A DNA stretch of 34,365 nt, taken from positions 1-34,365 of the forward strand of contig NZ_SMKD01000058.1 in the NCBI RefSeq assembly GCF_004348595.1, in the 5' to 3' direction. The notes beneath the pieces were generated by a model, which saw only the letters and a list, made by a program, of their open reading frames with translations, had not been told where the DNA came from and did no database searches. Source of the DNA: Micromonospora sp. KC723 (GTDB lineage: Bacteria; Actinomycetota; Actinomycetes; Mycobacteriales; Micromonosporaceae). Of this stretch, positions 20,824 to 29,014 are shown in pieces. Numbering within the stretch: position 1 is the first letter of the stretch; the number at the start of each line of letters is the position of its first letter. The translations under genes and the position numbers were made by a program.

Positions 20824-22575
20824 ATGGCAGAACCCACCGCCGACGCCGCGACCGATCCGATCGCCCGGCAGACCCCCAGCCGGATGCCGTTCCGGCGTTA
20901 CCAGCCGTACCAGCAGCAGTTCCGGGTCGACCTGCCGGACCGCGCCTGGCCGACCCGGCACGTCGAGGCCGCGCCCCGCTGGTGCGCCGTCGACCTGCGC
21001 GACGGCAACCAGGCCCTGATCGACCCGATGTCCCCCGAACGCAAGCGGCGGATGTTCCAACTGCTGGTGCAGATGGGCTACAAGGAGATCGAGGTCGGCT
21101 TCCCGTCGGCCAGCCAGACCGACTTCGACTTCGTCCGGCAACTGATCGAGCAGGATCTGATCCCCGAAGATGTCACCATCCAGGTGCTCACCCAGTGCCG
21201 GGAGCACCTGATCGACCGGACCTTCGAGTCGCTGCGCGGCGCCCGCCGGGCCATCGTGCACTTCTACAACTCCACCTCCACGTTGCAGCGCCGGGTGGTC
21301 TTCGGGCTGGACCGCGACGGCGTCACCGACATCGCCACCACCGGTGCGCGGCTCTGCCAGAAGTACGCGGAGATCCACACTCCGGACACCGACATCCACT
21401 ACGAGTACTCGCCGGAGTCGTACACCGGCACCGAGCTGGAGTACGCGCTGGAGGTCTGCGCCAAGGTCATCGAGGTGGTCGATCCCACCCCCGACCACAA
21501 GCTGATCGTCAACCTGCCGGCGACCGTCGAGATGGCCATGCCGAACGTGTACGCCGACTCCATCGAGTGGATGCACCGGCACCTGCCCCGCCGGGACAGC
21601 CTGGTGCTGAGCCTGCACCCGCACAACGACCGGGGCACCGGGGTGGCCGCCGCCGAGCTGGGCCTGCTGGCCGGCGCGGACCGGATCGAGGGCTGCCTGT
21701 TCGGCAACGGCGAGCGCACCGGCAACGTCGACCTGGTCACCCTGGGCCTGAACCTCTTCTCCCAGGGCATCGACCCGATGATCGACTTCTCGAACATCGA
21801 CGAGGTCAAGCGGGCCGTCGAGTACTGCAACCAGCTGCCGGTGCACGAGCGGCACCCGTACGCGGGCGACCTGGTCTACACCGCCTTCTCCGGTTCCCAC
21901 CAGGACGCGATCAACAAGGGCTTCGACGCCTTGGCGGCCGACGCCGCGGCGGCCGGAGTGCCGATGGACGAGTTCACCTGGGCGGTGCCGTACCTGCCGG
22001 TCGACCCGAAGGACCTGGGCCGCACCTACGAGGCCGTCATCCGGGTCAACTCGCAGTCCGGCAAGGGCGGCGTCGCGTACATCATGAAGACCGAGCACCA
22101 GCTCGACCTGCCGCGCCGGCTCCAGATCGAGTTCTCCGGGGTCGTGCAGCAGGTCACCGACCACTCCGGCGGCGAGGTCGAGCCGGCCGCGATGTGGGAC
22201 ATCTTCGCCCGCAACTACCTGGTCGAGCACCAGGCCGACCCGGCCGTCGCGCTGGCCGGATACACGATCGGCACCGTGGACGGCAAGGTCGAGATCGAGG
22301 CGCAGGTCGGGCTGGGCGGGGATCGGCGCACGCTCGCGGCGGTCGGCAACGGTCCGATCGACGCGTACGTCAACGCGCTCCAGTCGGTGGGCGTGGCGGT
22401 ACGCGTGCTCGACTACCACGAGCACGCGCTCTCCTCCGGAGGTGACGCCCAGGCCGCCGCGTACGTGGAGTGCGACGTGGACGGCCGCACGGTCTGGGGC
22501 GTCGGCATGGACGCCAACATCGTCACCGCCTCGATCAAGGCGGTCACCAGCGCCGTCAACCGCGCTCGGAGCTGA
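20824..22575 (+). CDS. leuA: 2-isopropylmalate synthase
   Basis: This 583-residue enzyme condenses acetyl-CoA with 2-oxoisovalerate, the first committed step of leucine synthesis. The catalytic TIM barrel begins at about 50 with DLRDGNQALIDPM (R59 and the metal ligand D60) and includes HPHNDRGTG (H265, H267) and the GNGERTGN segment. The C-terminal allosteric LeuA dimer domain (about 440-575) binds leucine. The length and the RYQPYQQQ N-terminal extension match the long actinobacterial form. The start is the ATG at 20824, with GGGGAG upstream; another in-frame ATG is at 20800. Transcription is probably controlled by the leader peptide and hairpins just upstream. Confidence 0.97.
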   Translation: MAEPTADAATDPIARQTPSRMPFRRYQPYQQQFRVDLPDRAWPTRHVEAAPRWCAVDLRDGNQALIDPMSPERKRRMFQLLVQMGYKEIEVGFPSASQTDFDFVRQLIEQDLIPEDVTIQVLTQCREHLIDRTFESLRGARRAIVHFYNSTSTLQRRVVFGLDRDGVTDIATTGARLCQKYAEIHTPDTDIHYEYSPESYTGTELEYALEVCAKVIEVVDPTPDHKLIVNLPATVEMAMPNVYADSIEWMHRHLPRRDSLVLSLHPHNDRGTGVAAAELGLLAGADRIEGCLFGNGERTGNVDLVTLGLNLFSQGIDPMIDFSNIDEVKRAVEYCNQLPVHERHPYAGDLVYTAFSGSHQDAINKGFDALAADAAAAGVPMDEFTWAVPYLPVDPKDLGRTYEAVIRVNSQSGKGGVAYIMKTEHQLDLPRRLQIEFSGVVQQVTDHSGGEVEPAAMWDIFARNYLVEHQADPAVALAGYTIGTVDGKVEIEAQVGLGGDRRTLAAVGNGPIDAYVNALQSVGVAVRVLDYHEHALSSGGDAQAAAYVECDVDGRTVWGVGMDANIVTASIKAVTSAVNRARS

Positions 22576-22578
22576 TCC

Positions 22579-22645
22579 GGAGGTGGCCGGGCCCGGACGG
22601 GCCCGGCCACCTCCGTCTCCCGCCGGCCCGGGCGCCCGGGCCGGC
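22579..22645. terminator. Paired terminators between leuA and the DUF1737 gene
   Basis: A 16-bp perfect stem (22579-22594 with 22599-22614, arms starting GGAGGTGGCCGG) begins 3 bases after the leuA stop. A second perfect 24-bp palindrome covers 22622-22645. The genes converge, so one hairpin probably serves each direction. Confidence 0.75.
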
Positions 22646-22665
22646 CGCGTCCCCGCCTGGCCGGG

Positions 22666-22869
22666 TCAGACCGGGACGGCCCGGGCCTCCCCGGCGTCGT
22701 CGAGAACCACCGCCTGGGCGACGACCACCCGACGCCCGTCGAAGGTCATGGCCGGAGAGCCGTGCAGCCGGTAGCCCTGGGCCAGCGCGTCGCTGACCCG
22801 GCGGCAGAACTCGGCGTCGTCCGGTCCGGTGAGCAGGCGGTACCGCAGCCGATCGTCATGATCACTCAT
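22666..22869 (-). CDS. DUF1737 domain protein
   Basis: This 67-residue protein reads YRLLTGPDDAEFCRRVSDALAQGYRLHGSPAMTFDGRRVVVAQAV, the DUF1737 pattern (YRLLTG, then a helix, then GYxLHGSP and a final strand). These small alpha/beta proteins occur alone in many bacteria and have no known function. The start is the ATG at 22869. It is cytoplasmic and has no obvious operon partner. Confidence 0.88.
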   Translation of the reverse strand: MSDHDDRLRYRLLTGPDDAEFCRRVSDALAQGYRLHGSPAMTFDGRRVVVAQAVVLDDAGEARAVPV

Positions 22870-22957
22870 CCGGTGAACGTAGCAACCGCCGCAGGCGACC
22901 GCAGGTCGCGGCTGGTTGTGGTGTGCCCGGCCACCGAAGAGCGCACCATGGCGCGAC

Positions 22958-24388
22958 CTACGGCCGAGAACGGCCGGACGGACGGTGGACCAGCAGGGCG
23001 GCCGTCACCGCGCCGGCCAGCAGCAGCCCGGCGCACCAGGCCAGCGCCTCCCGGTACGCGGCGGTCAACACGGCCCGCTGGGCGTACCCGGTGCCGGAGA
23101 GTCCGACCAGCAACGGCAGCGCGGCCACCGCGAGCAGGCCGCCCACCCGGGACGCGGCGTTGTTGAAACCGCTGGCCACTCCGGCGAACCGGTCGGGGAC
23201 GGCGGCCAGCACCGACGCGGTCAGCGGCGCCACCACCAGGGTCAGCCCGAACCCGAAGAGGACGACCCCTGGCAGCACGTCCACCCAGTACGACGCGCTC
23301 ACCTCGACCCGGCGCAGCAGCAGCAGACCGACCGCCGCGACCACCGGACCGACGGTCAACGGCAACCGGGGCCCGGTCCTGGCCGAGAGCGCCCCGGCAC
23401 GGGCCGAACCGACCAGCAGCAGGATGGTCACCGGCATGGTGGCCAGCCCGGTCCGCAGCGCCGACCAGCCCACCGCGTTCTGCAGGTGGACGGCGAGGAA
23501 GAAGGTGAACCCGCCGAGCGCCGCGTACACCACCACGGTGAAGACGTTGAGCACTGGGAAGAGCCGGCCGGTGAAGAGCCCGACGGGCAGCATCGCGGCG
23601 TCGCCCCGGCGCCGTTCCCGTCGGACGAAGGCCACCGCCGCGAGCAGCCCCACCAGTGTGGCGACGCGCACCGGCGTCGAGAGCAGGCCCCGCGCCGGCG
23701 CGTTGACCAGGGCGTACGTGACACCGGCAAGCCCCAGCGCGCCGAGCAGCGCCCCCGCCACGTCGAACCGTTCCCCGCCGGTACGCGAGGCGTCGCAGTC
23801 GCGGCTCTCCGGCACCCAGCGCAGTCCGGCGAGCACCACACCCACCGCGACCGGCACGTTGATGAAGAAGATCCACCGCCAGGAGAGCGTGTCGATCAGC
23901 CAGCCGCCGAGGAACGGCCCGAGCGCCGTGGACACCCCGGAGAGCCCGGACCACACGCCGATGGCCCGGCCCCGGTCGTCGGGATGGAAGCTGGCCTGGA
24001 GCACGGCGAGCGAGCCGGGGGTGAGCAGCGCACCGCCGGCCCCCTGGAGGAAGCGGGCGGCCACCAGGGTGCCGGTGTCCTGGGCCAGCCCGCACGCGAC
24101 GGAGGCGACGCCGAACCAGGCGGCGCCGACCAGGAAGACCCGCCGCCGGCCGAACCGGTCCCCGAGCGCCCCGCCGAGCAACACGAACGCGGCGAGGGTC
24201 AGCGCGTAGCCGTTGACGGTCCATTGCAGACTCGCGACGGTCGCGTCCAGTTCGGCGCCCAGCCTGGGCAGCGCCACGTTGACCACGGTGCTGTCCAGAA
24301 AGACCATGCCGGAGGCGAGGATCGCCGCCAGCAGGGCACCCCGACCCGCGCCGCTGGCGACCCGGAGCGCATGGGCGGGTGCAGTCAT
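22958..24388 (-). CDS. MFS drug exporter, DHA2 (14-TM) family
   Basis: This 476-residue membrane protein has 14 hydrophobic segments. It carries DSTVVNVALPRLGAEL in TM1, motif A GDRFGRRRVFLVG between TM2 and TM3, and SWRWIFFINVPVAV near TM6, all typical of EmrB/QacA-type proton-driven exporters. I chose the ATG at 24388, with GGGGAAGA upstream, rather than 24427, because the extra residues run across the divergent promoter palindrome. The substrate is unknown, usually lipophilic drugs or a secondary metabolite. No regulator gene lies next to it, but a palindrome at 24413-24428 could be an operator. Confidence 0.92.
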   Translation of the reverse strand: MTAPAHALRVASGAGRGALLAAILASGMVFLDSTVVNVALPRLGAELDATVASLQWTVNGYALTLAAFVLLGGALGDRFGRRRVFLVGAAWFGVASVACGLAQDTGTLVAARFLQGAGGALLTPGSLAVLQASFHPDDRGRAIGVWSGLSGVSTALGPFLGGWLIDTLSWRWIFFINVPVAVGVVLAGLRWVPESRDCDASRTGGERFDVAGALLGALGLAGVTYALVNAPARGLLSTPVRVATLVGLLAAVAFVRRERRRGDAAMLPVGLFTGRLFPVLNVFTVVVYAALGGFTFFLAVHLQNAVGWSALRTGLATMPVTILLLVGSARAGALSARTGPRLPLTVGPVVAAVGLLLLRRVEVSASYWVDVLPGVVLFGFGLTLVVAPLTASVLAAVPDRFAGVASGFNNAASRVGGLLAVAALPLLVGLSGTGYAQRAVLTAAYREALAWCAGLLLAGAVTAALLVHRPSGRSRP

Positions 24389-24412
24389 GGGTACCAATCT
24401 TCCCCCGAGTCG

Positions 24413-24428
24413 CGTGGGAGATCCCACG
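24413..24428. promoter_or_regulatory. Palindrome between the MFS and nuclease genes
   Basis: CGTGGGA at 24413-24419 and TCCCACG at 24422-24428 form a perfect dyad with a 2-base centre, 25 bases upstream of the MFS start codon. It is a candidate operator for the exporter. Confidence 0.45.
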
Positions 24429-24497
24429 AAACGCCGAAACCGTGCCCGGGTACTGTGCGGGATCGCCGGGAGCCCGCAAGCTGGAGAGGTGTCGTCT

Positions 24498-25157
24498 GTG
24501 CGTACCAGATCAGGAGCCCGTGCGACGGCGGCGGCGACGCTCGCCGCGCTGCTCGCCCTCGCCCTCGGCGGGTGTCAGGTCACGATCGACGAGCCGGAAG
24601 CGCCGCCCAGCGGCGCCGGCAACGTCGGCGAGCAGTTGGCGGAGCTGACCGTCGCGAGTGCCGGCTCGATGCGCGGCTACAGTCGGGCACGCTTCCCGCA
24701 CTGGCGGAACACCGGCAAGAACTGCGACGTCCGGGACAGCGTCCTCCAGCGCGACGGGAAGGACATCCGCCTCTCCGGATGCAACGTGGTGGCGGGCCAC
24801 TGGGAGAGCGTCTACGACGGGCGGGCCGTCACCGACCCCTCCGGGGTGGACATCGACCATATGGTGCCGTTGGCGAACGCGTGGCGTTCCGGGGCCGCCG
24901 AGTGGGACGACACCAGACGCGGAGACTTCGCGAACGACCTGACCCGACCGCAGCTCATCGCGGTTTCCGCCAGCTCCAACCGGGCAAAGGGTGACCAGGA
25001 TCCGTCGCAGTGGAAGCCGCCGAACCGGTCGTACTGGTGCAGGTACGCCGCAGACTGGGTCACGGTGAAACACCACTGGCGGCTGACGGTCACCAGCGCC
25101 GAGAAGAAGGCGCTCAGCGACATGTTGGAGGGGTGCACATGGGCGAGCAGGCCGTAA
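24498..25157 (+). CDS. Secreted HNH-type nuclease lipoprotein (DUF1524-like)
   Basis: This 219-residue protein has a type II signal peptide with lipobox LALGGC (lipidated Cys26). The catalytic part holds GVDIDHMVPLANAWRSGA (the DH of an HNH/beta-beta-alpha-metal site) and NDLTRPQLIAVSASSNRAKGDQDP (the Asn-rich second half). Paired Cys flank the fold. This is the pattern of actinobacterial exported HNH nucleases of the DUF1524 group, which degrade DNA outside the membrane. The GTG at 24498 has GGAGAG upstream. It overlaps the next gene by 19 bp. A role in nutrient scavenging, mycelial DNA turnover or competition is possible. Confidence 0.85.
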   Translation: MRTRSGARATAAATLAALLALALGGCQVTIDEPEAPPSGAGNVGEQLAELTVASAGSMRGYSRARFPHWRNTGKNCDVRDSVLQRDGKDIRLSGCNVVAGHWESVYDGRAVTDPSGVDIDHMVPLANAWRSGAAEWDDTRRGDFANDLTRPQLIAVSASSNRAKGDQDPSQWKPPNRSYWCRYAADWVTVKHHWRLTVTSAEKKALSDMLEGCTWASRP

Positions 25158-25663
25158 CCGGCGCTGGCGGCACACCCGCGCCGGAGCGGATGCCCGACGC
25201 CGGTGGGGACGACGTGGCGGCGGCCACCGGCAGCGGTGGGAACGACGCCGCGCGGGCCATCGGTGGCGGCGAGCCGACGGCCCCCGGGGCCACCACCGCC
25301 GGAATGTCCGCCGACGGCCGGGCGGCGGCCTCCGCCGCGCTGCCCGGCGCCGGAATGAGCGCCGACGCCAGCGCCGGCGAGGCAGCAGAGCGCTCCGCTG
25401 CCGCCGCCGCGGCACCTCGGGAGTTGACGGCTGACCTCGTCGCCGGTCCCGGCGGAGTGATGACCGACGAGGTCGGCGTGATCACCGGCGAGTTGACCCT
25501 GCGGACGACCCATGCCGGCGGCCGGGTGCACCTCTCGGTGCAGTACAAGGACGCCGACGAGTGGTACACGGTGACCGGCGGCACCGCTGAGCTCGCCGAC
25601 CCGGCCGGGCTGGACCCGGTGCACAGGATCGCGCTCGCCCTGCTCAACCGCCCGGAGGGCTGA
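25139..25663 (+). CDS. Ala/Gly-rich hypothetical protein coupled to the nuclease
   Basis: This 174-residue protein starts at the ATG at 25139, inside the end of the nuclease gene (19-bp overlap), with a strong GGAGGGG site, so it is translationally coupled. The first 110 residues are Ala/Gly/Asp-rich and probably disordered. The C-terminal 65 residues form a compact beta-rich domain, VITGELTLRTTHAGGRVHLSVQYKDADEWYTVTGG, with a final helix IALALLNRPEG. No signal peptide is present, so it should be cytoplasmic. The function is unknown. Coupling to an exported nuclease raises the possibility of a partner or an inhibitor of unsecreted nuclease. Confidence 0.75.
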   Translation: MGEQAVTGAGGTPAPERMPDAGGDDVAAATGSGGNDAARAIGGGEPTAPGATTAGMSADGRAAASAALPGAGMSADASAGEAAERSAAAAAAPRELTADLVAGPGGVMTDEVGVITGELTLRTTHAGGRVHLSVQYKDADEWYTVTGGTAELADPAGLDPVHRIALALLNRPEG

Positions 25664-25713
25664 GACCGGCCGAGCACGGCACAGCGTGGGGCGCCACACC
25701 CGGCCGGCGCCGG

Positions 25714-26817
25714 TCAGACGTACGAGCCGGGTTCGCTGGGCGCGGAGACCACGCCCGGTGCCTCACCCTCACCCTCGGGGCGGACAACCTCGGCGCTGAC
25801 CGCGTGCGGGCGCAGCTCACCACCGGCGATCTGCTCGGCCCAGTGGCAGGCGACCCGGCTGGCGCCGACCGGCCGCAGCGCCGGGCGCTCGTCGGCGCAG
25901 CGGGTGGGCTGCGCCCACGGGCATCGGGTGTGGAACCGGCAACCCGACGGCGGGTTCGCCGGGGAGGGCAGGTCACCGGCGAGCAGGATGCGCTCCCGCC
26001 GGTCCTCCACGTCGGGGTCGGGCACCGGCACCGCCGACATCAACGCCCGGGTGTACGGGTGCAGCGGCTCGCGGTACAGCCGGTCGCTCGGCGCCTCCTC
26101 CACCAGCGCGCCCAGGTACATCACACCGACCACGTCGGAGATGTGCCGGACCACGGCGAGGTCGTGCGCGATCACCAGATAGGTGAGGCCGAGGCTGTCC
26201 TGCAACTCGTCGAGCAGGTTGACCACCTGGGCCTGGATCGACACGTCGAGCGCGGAGACCGGCTCGTCGGCGACGATCAGCTCCGGGCCGAGCACCAGCG
26301 CCCGGGCGATGCCGATGCGCTGCCGCTGCCCGCCGGAGAACTCGTGCGGGTAGCGGGAGAGCGCCCAGCGGGGCAGCCCCACCGCGTCCAGGGTCTCCCC
26401 GATGATCCGCCGCCGGTCGTTCCGGTCGGTGCCGATGCCGTGGGTCTGCAACCCCTCGGTGAGGATCGACTCGACGTTCTGCCGGGGGTCGAGGCTCGAC
26501 ATCGGATCCTGGAAGATCATCTGCATTCGGCGTCGCATGGTGCGTAGCCGGCCGGCCGGCAGCGTCGTCAGCTCGACCCCGTCGAAGACGACCTGGCCGG
26601 CGGTGGGCGGGGTGAGCTGGAGCAGCGCCCTGCCGAGCGTCGACTTGCCGCAGCCCGACTCGCCCACCAGGCCGTACGTCTTGCCGCGCGGGATACGCAG
26701 GTCGACGCCGTCGACCGCCTTCACGTGGCCGACCGTACGGTCGAAGATCACCCCCCGGGTGATCGGGAAGTGCACCTTCAGGTCACGGACCTCGACGAGG
26801 ATGTCGGTGTCGGTCAC
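25714..26817 (-). CDS. Peptide ABC transporter ATPase (OppF/DppF type)
   Basis: This 367-residue ATPase has Walker A GESGCGKST (52-60), signature FSGGQRQRIGIARAL (from 160), Walker B LIVADEPVSALD and switch His in IAHDLAVV. It also has the C-terminal Opp/Dpp oligopeptide extension with a Cys cluster (CRFHTRCPWAQPTRC) that in this family binds an iron-sulfur cluster or metal. It should power di/oligopeptide import together with the OppD-type ATPase. The GTG at 26817 overlaps the OppD stop as GTGA. It is the last gene of the operon. Confidence 0.95.
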   Translation of the reverse strand: MTDTDILVEVRDLKVHFPITRGVIFDRTVGHVKAVDGVDLRIPRGKTYGLVGESGCGKSTLGRALLQLTPPTAGQVVFDGVELTTLPAGRLRTMRRRMQMIFQDPMSSLDPRQNVESILTEGLQTHGIGTDRNDRRRIIGETLDAVGLPRWALSRYPHEFSGGQRQRIGIARALVLGPELIVADEPVSALDVSIQAQVVNLLDELQDSLGLTYLVIAHDLAVVRHISDVVGVMYLGALVEEAPSDRLYREPLHPYTRALMSAVPVPDPDVEDRRERILLAGDLPSPANPPSGCRFHTRCPWAQPTRCADERPALRPVGASRVACHWAEQIAGGELRPHAVSAEVVRPEGEGEAPGVVSAPSEPGSYV

Positions 26818-27929
26818 GGCTGCTCCTCCTCGTGCGGGGCGGGGCCGAGGCCCGGCGCCGGCGGTGGGTCGTCCGGCACGGCCTGCGCCGGCACCGGTCC
26901 CGGCTCGGCCGCCGTCGGTGCCGTGGCCCGCACGTCCGCCGCCGGCGTCACGCCGGGCAGCGGCGCGGGGTTGACGCATCGGTAGCCGCGGCCGTCGTGG
27001 GTGAGCACCATCTCCGGCGGCTCGCCGACGCACTCGTCGACCCGGCGGGAGCAGCGGGGGGCGAAGGCGCAGCCGTCCGGCCAGGGCAGCACGTCCCGTA
27101 CCGAGCCGGGGATCGGGTTCAGCCGTTCCCCACGGCCCGCGTCCAGTCGCGGCACCGAACCGAGCAACCCCACCGTGTACGGGTGCCGGGGCTGCCGGAA
27201 CAGCGGACGACGGCGGGCCGTCTCCACCACCCGTCCGGCGTAGAGCACGTTGATGGTGTCGCACAGGCCGGCCACCACGCCCAGGTCGTGCGTGATCATG
27301 ACGAGGGCGGTGCCGGAGTCCCGGACCAGTTCCTTGAGCAGCTCCAGGATCTGCGCCTGGATGGTGACGTCCAGCGCGGTGGTCGGCTCGTCGGCGATCA
27401 GCAGCCGGGGCTTGCAGGCCACCGCCATGGCGATCAGGGCGCGCTGCCGCATACCGCCGGAGAGCTGGTGCGGGTACTCCTTCAGGCGCCGCTTCGGGTC
27501 GGGGATGCCGACCCGGTCGAGCAGCCGCGCGGCCTCCCTCCCGGCCTCCGCGCCCTTCATCCCCCGGTGCCGGGTGAGCACCTCGGTGACCTGTAGGCCG
27601 ATCGGGATCACCGGGTTCAACGAGGAGAGCGGATCCTGGAAGACCATCGCCACGTCCCGGCCACGGATGTCCCGGCGGGACCGGTCGTCGAGTTGGAGCA
27701 GGTCGGTGCCGTCGAAGACCGCCTTGCCGCCGATCCGCAGGCCGGGCTGCCTGGGCAGCAGACCCATGATGGCCAGCGACGTGACGCTCTTGCCGCAGCC
27801 GGACTCACCGACCAGGCCCACCACCTCGCCCGCGTCGACGGAGAACGACACCCCGTCGACGGCTCGCACCGGCCGCTGGCCGCGGCGGGTGAAGGTGACG
27901 GAGAGGTCGTCCACTTCGAGCAGTGCCAT
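26814..27929 (-). CDS. Peptide ABC transporter ATPase (OppD/DppD type)
   Basis: This 371-residue ATPase has Walker A GESGCGKSV (41-49; the Thr after Lys is replaced by Val-Thr, as is common in OppD), signature LSGGMRQRALIAMAV, Walker B LLIADEPTTALD and switch His ITHDLGVV. The C-terminal oligopeptide domain carries CAFAPRC, and a Pro-rich tail of about 40 residues is unusual. It pairs with the OppF-type ATPase. Its ATG at 27929 is preceded by the tandem 46-bp repeats rather than by the usual short gap, so expression may be set separately from the permeases. Confidence 0.95.
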   Translation of the reverse strand: MALLEVDDLSVTFTRRGQRPVRAVDGVSFSVDAGEVVGLVGESGCGKSVTSLAIMGLLPRQPGLRIGGKAVFDGTDLLQLDDRSRRDIRGRDVAMVFQDPLSSLNPVIPIGLQVTEVLTRHRGMKGAEAGREAARLLDRVGIPDPKRRLKEYPHQLSGGMRQRALIAMAVACKPRLLIADEPTTALDVTIQAQILELLKELVRDSGTALVMITHDLGVVAGLCDTINVLYAGRVVETARRRPLFRQPRHPYTVGLLGSVPRLDAGRGERLNPIPGSVRDVLPWPDGCAFAPRCSRRVDECVGEPPEMVLTHDGRGYRCVNPAPLPGVTPAADVRATAPTAAEPGPVPAQAVPDDPPPAPGLGPAPHEEEQP

Positions 27930-27940
27930 TACCGGCCCTC

Positions 27941-28043
27941 CGTTCGCGACTGCGGGGCTCGCAAGCTCACTCCTCGCGCTTCACACCGCAGACCCCTCGT
28001 TCGCGACTGCGGGGCTCGCAAGCTCACTCCTCGCGCTTCACAC
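27941..28043. repeat. Tandem 46-bp direct repeat in the peptide transporter operon
   Basis: The 46-base unit at 27941-27986 (starting CGTTCGCGACTGCGGGGCTC) is repeated exactly at 27998-28043, with an 11-base spacer. It fills the gap between the OppC-type permease and the OppD-type ATPase genes. On the operon strand each copy includes GAGGAG, resembling a ribosome site. It is not a CRISPR array (two copies, no variable spacers) and resembles a mobile intergenic repeat. Confidence 0.9.
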
Positions 28044-28051
28044 ATACCGAC

Positions 28052-29014
28052 CTACTTCCGCAGCTTCGGGTCGAGGGCCTCACGCATCGCCTCACCGAGC
28101 AGGGTGAACCCGAGCGCCGTGACGATGATGGCGAGCGCCGGGTACACCGCGAGTCCCGGCCGGATGTCGAGGTACTGCTGCGCCTCGGCGAGCATCACGC
28201 CCCACTCCGGTACGGAGGTGTCCGGGTTGCCGAGGCCGAGGAAGGAGAGCGCGGCGGCCTCGATGATCGCGGTGGCCAGGGTGAGGGTGGCCTGCACGAT
28301 CACCGGGGCCAGCGAGTTCGGCACCACGTGGGTCAGCGCGATCTTCGGCTTCCGCACGCCCAGCGAGGTGGCCGCCAGCACGTAGTCGCTGTTGGCCTGG
28401 GAGATCATCGAGCCGCGCAGCAGCCGGGCGAAGACCGGTACGGACACCACGCCGACCGCGATCATCACGGTGGTCAGGCTCGCCCCGAGCAGAGCGGCGA
28501 TGCTCACCGCCAGCAGCAGGCTCGGCATGGCCAGCATCATGTCGATGAACCGCATCAGGGTGCTGTCCAACCAGCGGCCCCACCGGCCGCCCAGACCGGC
28601 CGCGGCCCCCGCCACGCCACCGATCAACGCGCCGACGGCCAGGCCGATCAGCGTGGAGACCACCCCGACCAGCAGGGTCTGCCGGGCCCCGACGATCAGC
28701 CGGCTGAACTCGTCCCGGCCCTGGTGGTCGTAGCCGAGCCAGTGGTCGCCGTCGGCGCCGGGGATGACACCGGGCCGGATCAGCCCCTCTCGGATGCCGA
28801 TGGTGTCGCTCGGGCTGTAGGGCGCGAGGAACGGCCCCACGACCGCCACGATCACGAAGACCGCCAGGATGGCCGCGCCGACGATCGCCGCCGGGTTGCG
28901 CCGCAGCCGGCGGAACGCCTCCCGCCAGAGGCTCACGCCCCGCTCGTCGTCCCGGGCGGCCAGCTCGGCGAGCCGGTCGATCTTCTGCTTCTTCTTGCCC
29001 GGCGCGATCGTCAT
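28052..29014 (-). CDS. Peptide ABC transporter permease (OppC/DppC type)
   Basis: This 320-residue membrane protein has an N-terminal cytoplasmic stretch, the OppC_N segment (WREAFRRLRRNPAAIVGAAIL), and about six membrane helices. It carries the BPD_transp_1 EAA loop near AATSLGVRKPKIALTHVVPNSL, which docks onto the ATPases. The C-terminal SFLGLGNPD...WGVMLAEAQQYL segment is typical of OppC/DppC. The ATG at 29014 overlaps the OppB stop as ATGA. It forms the inner-membrane channel with the OppB-type permease. Confidence 0.95.
   Translation of the reverse strand: MTIAPGKKKQKIDRLAELAARDDERGVSLWREAFRRLRRNPAAIVGAAILAVFVIVAVVGPFLAPYSPSDTIGIREGLIRPGVIPGADGDHWLGYDHQGRDEFSRLIVGARQTLLVGVVSTLIGLAVGALIGGVAGAAAGLGGRWGRWLDSTLMRFIDMMLAMPSLLLAVSIAALLGASLTTVMIAVGVVSVPVFARLLRGSMISQANSDYVLAATSLGVRKPKIALTHVVPNSLAPVIVQATLTLATAIIEAAALSFLGLGNPDTSVPEWGVMLAEAQQYLDIRPGLAVYPALAIIVTALGFTLLGEAMREALDPKLRK

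Noticed and set aside
27941..28043. A CRISPR array
   Set aside because: There are two copies only, the 11-base spacer is too short, and no cas genes are present.
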